Of a DNA stretch of 17,799 nucleotides, positions 12,174 to 17,799 are shown one piece after another. Within the stretch, counting starts at the first letter, position 1. Each line of letters opens with the position of its first letter. The DNA lies in assembly GCA_003553165.1 (NCBI GenBank), contig PUOZ01000248.1, positions 1-17,799 on the forward strand, read 5' to 3'. The DNA is from Thioalkalivibrio sp. (lineage in GTDB: Bacteria > Pseudomonadota > Gammaproteobacteria > Ectothiorhodospirales > Ectothiorhodospiraceae). Made by a program: the position numbers and the translations under genes. The notes under the pieces are model-generated. The model did not search any database. It saw only the letters and a list, made by a program, of their open reading frames with translations, and was not told the origin of the DNA.

Positions 12174-13574
12174 GTGAACATGATCCGCGAACATTTCGAC
12201 GCCATCGTGATCGGCAGCGGACCCGCCGGCGAGGGTGCTGCCATGAAACTGGTGAAGTCCGGGCGGCGCGTCGCGATCGTCGAGTCGCACCCCAGCGTCG
12301 GGGGCGGCTGCACGCACTGGGGCACGATCCCCTCCAAGGCCCTGCGCCACAGCGTTCAGCTGGTGGCCGACTACCGGCGGGACCCGGTCCTGCGCCGCCT
12401 GTTCGGCGTCTCGCAGGTGGGTTATCCGGAGATGCTGGAATCCGCGGCCGACGTCATCAGCGAACAGGTTCGCACCCGCAACCGCCACTACACCCGCAAC
12501 CACGTGCCCATCCTCCATGGGCACGCCCGTTTCACCGACATGCATACGGTAGCGCTGAGCCATGGGGAAGCCACCCGAACCTTCACCGCCGACCACTTCG
12601 TGCTGGCCACCGGCTCCCGGCCCTATCACCCGGACGACGTCGACTTCAGCCATCCGCGAATCCTCGACAGCGACTCGGTGCTGCGCCTGGGGCACTCCCC
12701 CGCCTCGATCACCATTTACGGCGCTGGCGTCATCGGCTGCGAATATGCGTCCATCTTCTGCAATCTTGGCATCAAGACGAACCTGGTCAACACCCGCGAC
12801 CGGCTGCTCTCCTTTCTCGACGACGAGATCACGGATGCGCTCGGCTACCATCTCCGCCATCAGGGCACGGTGATCCGGAACAACGAGGAATACGAACGCG
12901 TCGAGCCGCTTGACGACGGAGTGATCCTGCACTGCCAATCCGGCAAGAAATTCCGCAGCGACGTGCTCCTTTGGGCGAACGGCCGTTCCGGGAACACCCA
13001 GGAAATGGGATTCGAGGAAATCGGGGTTGCGGTCAACCACCGGGGCCAGATCGAGGTGAACGATCGCTTTCAGACCTCGCTGCCGCACATCTATGCCGCC
13101 GGGGACGTGGTCGGCGCACCCGCATTGGCCAGTGCGAGCTACGATCAGGGCCGCTTCGTGGGTACCCTGATTGCGGATGGAGAGACCGACTGGCGCCTGA
13201 TCGATGACATTCCCACCGGCATCTACACGAGTCCCGAGATCAGTTCCATCGGTCGCACCGAACGCGAGCTGACCACCCGGAAGGTCCCCTATGAAGTGGG
13301 CCAGGCGAATTTCAAGAGCATCGCCCGGGCACAGATCACGCGGCATACCGTGGGTGTGCTGAAACTGCTGTTCCACCGGGAGACCCTGGAAATCCTCGGC
13401 ATCCATTGCTTCGGTGAACAGGCCTCCGAGATCATCCATATCGGGCAGGCGATCATGGCCCAGCCCGGAAAGGCCAATACCATCGAGTACTTCGTCGAGA
13501 CGACCTTCAACTACCCGACCATGGCAGAGGCGTACCGCATCGCAGCGCTGAACGGGCTCAACCGGCTCTTCTGA
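12174..13574 (+). CDS. sthA: Soluble pyridine nucleotide transhydrogenase
   Basis: Si-specific NAD(P)+ transhydrogenase, a cytoplasmic FAD enzyme that moves hydride between NADPH and NAD+. The 466-residue length equals the E. coli protein. The FAD motif is [14 protein letters not shown]. The next block reads [17 protein letters not shown], which has a single Cys where lipoamide dehydrogenases have the redox disulfide, the mark that separates SthA from them. The second nucleotide motif is [14 protein letters not shown], followed by [14 protein letters not shown], and the C-terminal FAD contact is [14 protein letters not shown] at 12164-12168 lies 5 bases before the GTG at 12174 and 11 before the ATG at 12180. 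I prefer GTG by spacing, but ATG (464 aa) is a real alternative. gdhA follows after 42 bases, so the pair is probably one operon joining redox balance to glutamate metabolism. Confidence 0.95.
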   Translation: MNMIREHFDAIVIGSGPAGEGAAMKLVKSGRRVAIVESHPSVGGGCTHWGTIPSKALRHSVQLVADYRRDPVLRRLFGVSQVGYPEMLESAADVISEQVRTRNRHYTRNHVPILHGHARFTDMHTVALSHGEATRTFTADHFVLATGSRPYHPDDVDFSHPRILDSDSVLRLGHSPASITIYGAGVIGCEYASIFCNLGIKTNLVNTRDRLLSFLDDEITDALGYHLRHQGTVIRNNEEYERVEPLDDGVILHCQSGKKFRSDVLLWANGRSGNTQEMGFEEIGVAVNHRGQIEVNDRFQTSLPHIYAAGDVVGAPALASASYDQGRFVGTLIADGETDWRLIDDIPTGIYTSPEISSIGRTERELTTRKVPYEVGQANFKSIARAQITRHTVGVLKLLFHRETLEILGIHCFGEQASEIIHIGQAIMAQPGKANTIEYFVETTFNYPTMAEAYRIAALNGLNRLF

Positions 13575-13604
13575 GCCGTTGGCGGCCATGGTTTCCACTG
13601 AACC

Positions 13605-13610
13605 AGGAGG
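13605..13610 (+). promoter_or_regulatory. Strong ribosome binding site of gdhA
   Basis: AGGAGG sits 6 bases before the ATG at 13617 and fixes that start. It lies in the 42-base sthA-gdhA gap, in which no terminator is visible. Confidence 0.8.
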
Positions 13611-13616
13611 AGTCCC

Positions 13617-15044
13617 ATGCCGGACCCGGTTCCACACCAAGGATTTCGCGACAGCGTGGCCAGCATGGTCGAACACGCCATGTCGCTGCTGGACGTACCG
13701 GAGGGTACCGCCGACGCGCTGAAGGCCTGTTCCTCCGTGGTCCAGGTCAGCTTCCCGATTCGTCTGGGCGACCGCATCGAGGTCTTCACCGGTTGGCGTG
13801 CCGTCCACTCCGCCCATCGCCTGCCGGTCAAGGGAGGGCTGCGCTTTTCTCCCGACATGGACCAGGATCATGCCGAGGCCCTGGCCGCACTGATGACCTA
13901 CAAGTGTGCCCTGCTGGACGTCCCCTTCGGCGGGTCCAAGGGCGGCCTCAGGATCGATCCCCGGCAATACGACGAGGCCACCCTCGAGAGGATCACCCGC
14001 CGGTTCGCCCGGGAACTGATCCGGCGGGGGTACATCAGCCCGGCCGAAAACGTGCCCGCACCCGACATGGGTACATCGCAGCGGGAGATGGCCTGGATCC
14101 TGGACAGTTACAAGGATCTGCACCCCGAGGACCTGAACCATATCGCCTGCGTCACCGGCAAGCCGCTCGAACTGGGGGGCATTCCCGGAAGACTCGAGGC
14201 TACCGGCCGTGGCGTAAAATATGCCCTGGATGCCTTCTTCAGCGAGCCCGACGCGGTGCGCGAGGCCGGGCTCGAAGGGAAGCTCGGCGATCAGCGGATC
14301 GTCATCCAGGGGCTGGGCAATGTCGGATACCACCTCGCATCGCTGCTGCAGCAAAAGGACGCGCCGCGCATCGTCGCGATCATCGAGCGGGACGGAGCCC
14401 TGTTCGACGAGGCCGGCCTGGATGTCGCGGCCGTGCACGACTACATGCAGCGAACCGGGGGCGTCGAAGGCTTCCCCGGTGTGGGCTTCGAACGCGATGG
14501 CGCGCGCATGCTCGAGAGCGCCTGCGACGTGCTGATTCCCGCCGCGCTGGAGGGGGTCGTCCATGTAGGCAATGCCGAGCGCATCCAGGCGCGCCTGGTG
14601 GTCGAGGCGGCCAACGGGCCCTGCACCTGGGAGGCGGACCGGATCCTCGTCTCGCGCGGCATCACCATCCTGCCGGACGTGTTCGTCAACGCCGGCGGCG
14701 TGGTGGTTTCGTATTTCGAATGGATCCGCAACATCGGCCACATCCGCCTGGGACGGCTGCAGCGGCGGCACGACGCAACGCGCGGGCAGCACGTGGTCTC
14801 CGCGATCGAGATGATGACCAACCGCTCGGTACCGGATTGGCTGCGCGAGTCATTGACAAGCGGCACACAGGAAATCGACCTGGTGCGCTCCGCGCTGGAC
14901 GATTCGATGCGCCTCGCCTTCCAGGAAATACGCGAGACCCGCGAGATCGAAGGCAATGCCGTACCGATGGATTACCGTACTGCCGCCTACCTGATCGCAT
15001 TGCGCAAGGTCATCCGCGCGCGCATGGATCTCGGACTGACCTGA
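13617..15044 (+). CDS. gdhA: Glutamate dehydrogenase (Glu/Leu/Phe/Val dehydrogenase family)
   Basis: A 475-residue enzyme interconverting glutamate with 2-oxoglutarate and ammonium using NAD(H) or NADP(H). Residues matching known GDH sites are K72 (LPVKGGLRF), K96, catalytic K108 in VPFGGSKGG (102-110), D150 (PAPDMGT), the nucleotide motif GLGNVGYHLA (232-241) and S365 (NAGGVVVSYFEW). K72 and S365 bind the gamma-carboxylate in glutamate-specific members and are replaced in leucine dehydrogenases, so glutamate is the likely substrate. The end of the second Rossmann strand carries Glu (IIERDG, E257), which is compatible with NAD use but does not settle cofactor choice. The stop is followed by a convergent gap. 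Near gltBD and next to sthA, it may serve as the ammonium-abundant or catabolic arm of glutamate metabolism. Confidence 0.93.
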   Translation: MPDPVPHQGFRDSVASMVEHAMSLLDVPEGTADALKACSSVVQVSFPIRLGDRIEVFTGWRAVHSAHRLPVKGGLRFSPDMDQDHAEALAALMTYKCALLDVPFGGSKGGLRIDPRQYDEATLERITRRFARELIRRGYISPAENVPAPDMGTSQREMAWILDSYKDLHPEDLNHIACVTGKPLELGGIPGRLEATGRGVKYALDAFFSEPDAVREAGLEGKLGDQRIVIQGLGNVGYHLASLLQQKDAPRIVAIIERDGALFDEAGLDVAAVHDYMQRTGGVEGFPGVGFERDGARMLESACDVLIPAALEGVVHVGNAERIQARLVVEAANGPCTWEADRILVSRGITILPDVFVNAGGVVVSYFEWIRNIGHIRLGRLQRRHDATRGQHVVSAIEMMTNRSVPDWLRESLTSGTQEIDLVRSALDDSMRLAFQEIRETREIEGNAVPMDYRTAAYLIALRKVIRARMDLGLT

Positions 15045-15081
15045 CCAGCCGGATACAGCCCTGCGCCCATAGAAGGGCATC

Positions 15082-15110
15082 TTTGTGGGAGGCGAGCCCT
15101 CTCGGCGACC
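15082..15110. repeat. REP-like palindromic element, single copy in window
   Basis: In the 166-base gap between convergent gdhA and the M17 gene, the stretch beginning TTTGTGGGAGGCGAGCC reads like the GTGGGAG-headed REP elements of Pseudomonas, Xanthomonas and some Chromatiales. It has a small hairpin CGAG (15093-15096) / CTCG (15101-15104) with imperfect outer pairing. Position between convergent genes is typical for REPs. Only one copy is present here, so repeat status is inferred from resemblance. Confidence 0.4.
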
Positions 15111-15210
15111 CCGCGCGCAGCCGTCCACCGACGACAATCTGTTCCGCCGGCGCTGGATCGGCCAGGGGGTTGGCCTCCTGCAGGGACGGGGCCCCCAGCG
15201 TTGACCCGCC

Positions 15211-16593
15211 CTAGACGGAACCGAAACGGGACTCAAGCAGGCCCAGCACCGCCCTCAGCGCCATGGCCTCGCCGCCCTTTGGGCGGCCGGGACGTGACCG
15301 GGTGTTCCAGGCCATCACGTCGAAATGCAGCCAGGGAACGTTCGCGGGCGCGAACTCCTTCAGGAACAGGGCGGCTGTGATCGCACCGGCAAATCGACTT
15401 GCACTGCTGTTGACCATGTCGGCGATGTCACTGTCCAACAGGTATCGGTAGGTCCGATGCAAGGGCAGCGGCCAGACCGGGTCGTCCCAGCGTGCCGCGT
15501 GCCCGCTCAAGGCCTCTGCGAACTCCGGCTCGGTGCAGAAGAATGCCGCGATCTCGGTTCCCACCGCCACCCTCGCGGCTCCGGTGAGCGTGGCGAAGTC
15601 GATCAACAGATCGGGCTCGATCTCGCCTGCCCGAACCAGCAGATCGGCAAGAACCAGGCGACCCTCGGCGTCGGTATTGTCGATCTCGATGGTCTTGCCG
15701 TTGCGCGCGGTCAACACGTCCCCGGGCCGGAAGGCGCGCGAGCCCACGGCGTTCTCCACCGCGCCCAACAGCAGGGTGATGCGGATCGGCAGCGAGAGCG
15801 CCATGATGAGCCGGGCGAGTCCCAGCGCGATGGCGGCTCCACCCATGTCCTTCTTCATCAGGCGCATGCCGTTGCCCGGCTTGAGATTCAACCCGCCGGA
15901 ATCGAAACAGACCCCCTTGCCCGCCAGCACCACGTGCGGGCGCCCGGGCTCGCCCCAGTTCAACTCGATCACCCGCGGCCCGCACGCGCTCGCGCCGCCT
16001 ACCGCATGGATGCAAGGATAGTCGGCCGCAATCTCGCCACCGTCTTGGATCACGCGGATACCAGCGCTGAACTCCGCTGCGAGAGTTTCCGCGACCTGCG
16101 CCAGGTCGGTCGGCATCATGTCCGCCGCGGGAGTATTGATCAGATCCCGGGCCAGTGCATGGGCGCTCACCACGGCCTCCACCCGACCGCGATCGATGCC
16201 CTCGGGCCAGATCAGTTGCGGCGATGCCTTTTCCGCCTTACGGTAGCGCTCGAAGCGATAGCTCCCCAACCCCCATCCGATCGCGGCGAGCAGGTGCATC
16301 TCCTCACCGAGCGGCTCGCCCCCGAGGCGGTAAGGCCCCGGCTCCAGAGCCTGTGCCGCCTGCGCCAGCATCCAGAGCGGCGCGTCGGGATCGTAGCCAA
16401 TGAGCACCGCCTCGGTCAGGCCCTCTGCCGAGGGAATACGCAGCAGGCTGCCGGCCTTGGCCTGGAAGCCGTGTTGTTCCGTCCATTTGCGCCAGTGATC
16501 GGGACGGGCGGCCAGCGCGCCGGCCAGACGCTCCCGAGTCACCGGGATCAGCGGGACGGCAAGCTCGGCATGAGTGATGAAGACGGATTCCAC
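15211..16593 (-). CDS. M17 family (leucyl aminopeptidase-like) metallopeptidase
   Basis: Cytoplasmic di-metal aminopeptidase that removes N-terminal residues from peptides. With a GTG start at 16593 it has 460 residues. The catalytic C-terminal domain shows K226 and D231 (GKGVCFDSGG), K238 (LNLKPG), D249 (KKDMGGA), and the M17 signature NTDAEGRL with D308, E310 and catalytic R312, so all metal and catalytic positions look intact. The N-terminal domain is short and divergent, as in the PepA-like subgroup rather than classical PepA/CarP, so the PepA symbol and DNA-binding roles are not transferred. I chose GTG 16593 over ATG 16641 because GGAGG (minus strand, 16601-16605) lies 7 bases before it, the ATG has no ribosome site, and the protein then begins as family members do. 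It is divergent from yadG. Confidence 0.9.
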   Translation of the reverse strand: MESVFITHAELAVPLIPVTRERLAGALAARPDHWRKWTEQHGFQAKAGSLLRIPSAEGLTEAVLIGYDPDAPLWMLAQAAQALEPGPYRLGGEPLGEEMHLLAAIGWGLGSYRFERYRKAEKASPQLIWPEGIDRGRVEAVVSAHALARDLINTPAADMMPTDLAQVAETLAAEFSAGIRVIQDGGEIAADYPCIHAVGGASACGPRVIELNWGEPGRPHVVLAGKGVCFDSGGLNLKPGNGMRLMKKDMGGAAIALGLARLIMALSLPIRITLLLGAVENAVGSRAFRPGDVLTARNGKTIEIDNTDAEGRLVLADLLVRAGEIEPDLLIDFATLTGAARVAVGTEIAAFFCTEPEFAEALSGHAARWDDPVWPLPLHRTYRYLLDSDIADMVNSSASRFAGAITAALFLKEFAPANVPWLHFDVMAWNTRSRPGRPKGGEAMALRAVLGLLESRFGSV

Positions 16594-16721
16594 GGGAGGT
16601 CCTCCGGGTGTCGGGATGAATTGAATCCGCTGGTGCGTCATTTCCAGTCGCGGGGTACGGCTGTCATGATACCGTCATGCGCAACCCCGGGATCGCCCAA
16701 ATAAAGAACAAGGACCAAGGC
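16594..16721. promoter_or_regulatory. Divergent region between M17 peptidase and yadG
   Basis: This 128-base gap must carry both start regions. It holds the GGAGG ribosome site for the minus-strand peptidase and AAGGA (16710-16714) for yadG. GTCATG occurs at 16663-16668 and again at 16674-16679, 11 bases apart, with a GTCAT at 16637-16641; this could be an operator or chance. No convincing -10/-35 pair was found. Confidence 0.3.
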
Positions 16722-17668
<947 letters not shown>

Positions 17669-17672
<4 letters not shown>

Positions 17673-17799
17673 CGCCGCTGCACCTGCACGAGCATTGGAC
17701 GGCCCTGCGCACCATCGTGACCAAGGAAGTGCTGCGCTTTGCGCGAATCTGGGTGCAGACCGTCCTTCCGCCGATGGTGACCATGGCGCTGTACTTCAT
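17669..17799 (+). CDS. yadH: ABC-2 type permease, YadH type, 3'-truncated by window edge
   Basis: Only the first 43 codons are present. The ATG at 17669 shares the ATGA overlap with the yadG stop. The text W-T-A-L-R-T-I-V-T-K-E-V-L-R-F, followed by RIWVQTVLPPMVTMALYF, matches the opening of YadH permeases: an amphipathic cytoplasmic start, then the first membrane segment. It would form the membrane part of the exporter with YadG. Confidence 0.88.

Noticed and set aside
11967..14792. Upstream in-frame extension of the membrane protein (total 1755 codons open)
   Set aside because: The extension is antisense to sthA and gdhA and has no recognisable domain. The true protein begins at 11966 just before its first membrane segment.
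15160..15175. GGCCA/TGGCC inverted repeat as terminator
   Set aside because: The stem is only 5 bp with a six-base loop and no T-tract on either strand.

Overview
This window comes from a high-GC proteobacterial chromosome, most likely a gammaproteobacterium of the Chromatiales/Ectothiorhodospiraceae kind. That placement rests on a DusA-type dihydrouridine synthase, an SthA-type soluble transhydrogenase and a YadG/YadH-type ABC pair, all read from protein motifs. No rRNA, tRNA, CRISPR array, insertion sequence or phage gene is visible. Coding density is high, with ten genes, two of them cut by the window edges.

Layout, left to right. (1) gltB (truncated at its 5' end by the window edge) and gltD overlap by 8 bases and encode NADPH-type glutamate synthase. 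(2) dusA lies on the minus strand, convergent with gltD. (3) A 376-base divergent intergenic region separates dusA from a module of three genes. The first is a plus-strand COG1313/PflX-like radical SAM protein with a Tat lipoprotein signal. Its stop is one base from the stop of a minus-strand AmmeMemoRadiSam-family radical SAM protein with a KR-type Tat-like leader. That gene overlaps by 11 bases the upstream gene of its operon, a large membrane protein with a spermidine-synthase-like domain between two blocks of transmembrane segments. (4) Divergently, sthA and a glutamate dehydrogenase gene form a plus-strand pair 42 bases apart. (5) A short convergent gap holds a REP-like palindrome, followed by a minus-strand M17 (leucyl aminopeptidase family) gene. 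(6) Divergent from it, yadG and the start of yadH form an ABC export pair with a 4-base ATGA overlap.

How they work together. gltBD, gdhA and sthA form a local set for glutamate and pyridine-nucleotide metabolism: GOGAT consumes NADPH, GDH interconverts glutamate and 2-oxoglutarate, and SthA exchanges reducing equivalents between NADPH and NADH.

The most unusual part is the three-gene module at 7318-11966. Both radical SAM proteins carry export-type leaders. By the positive-inside rule, the aminopropyltransferase/methyltransferase-like domain of the membrane protein also falls on the periplasmic side. If all three are truly extracytoplasmic, this would be an envelope-located SAM-chemistry system of unknown substrate. 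This is an inference from leaders and charge distribution, not an established function.
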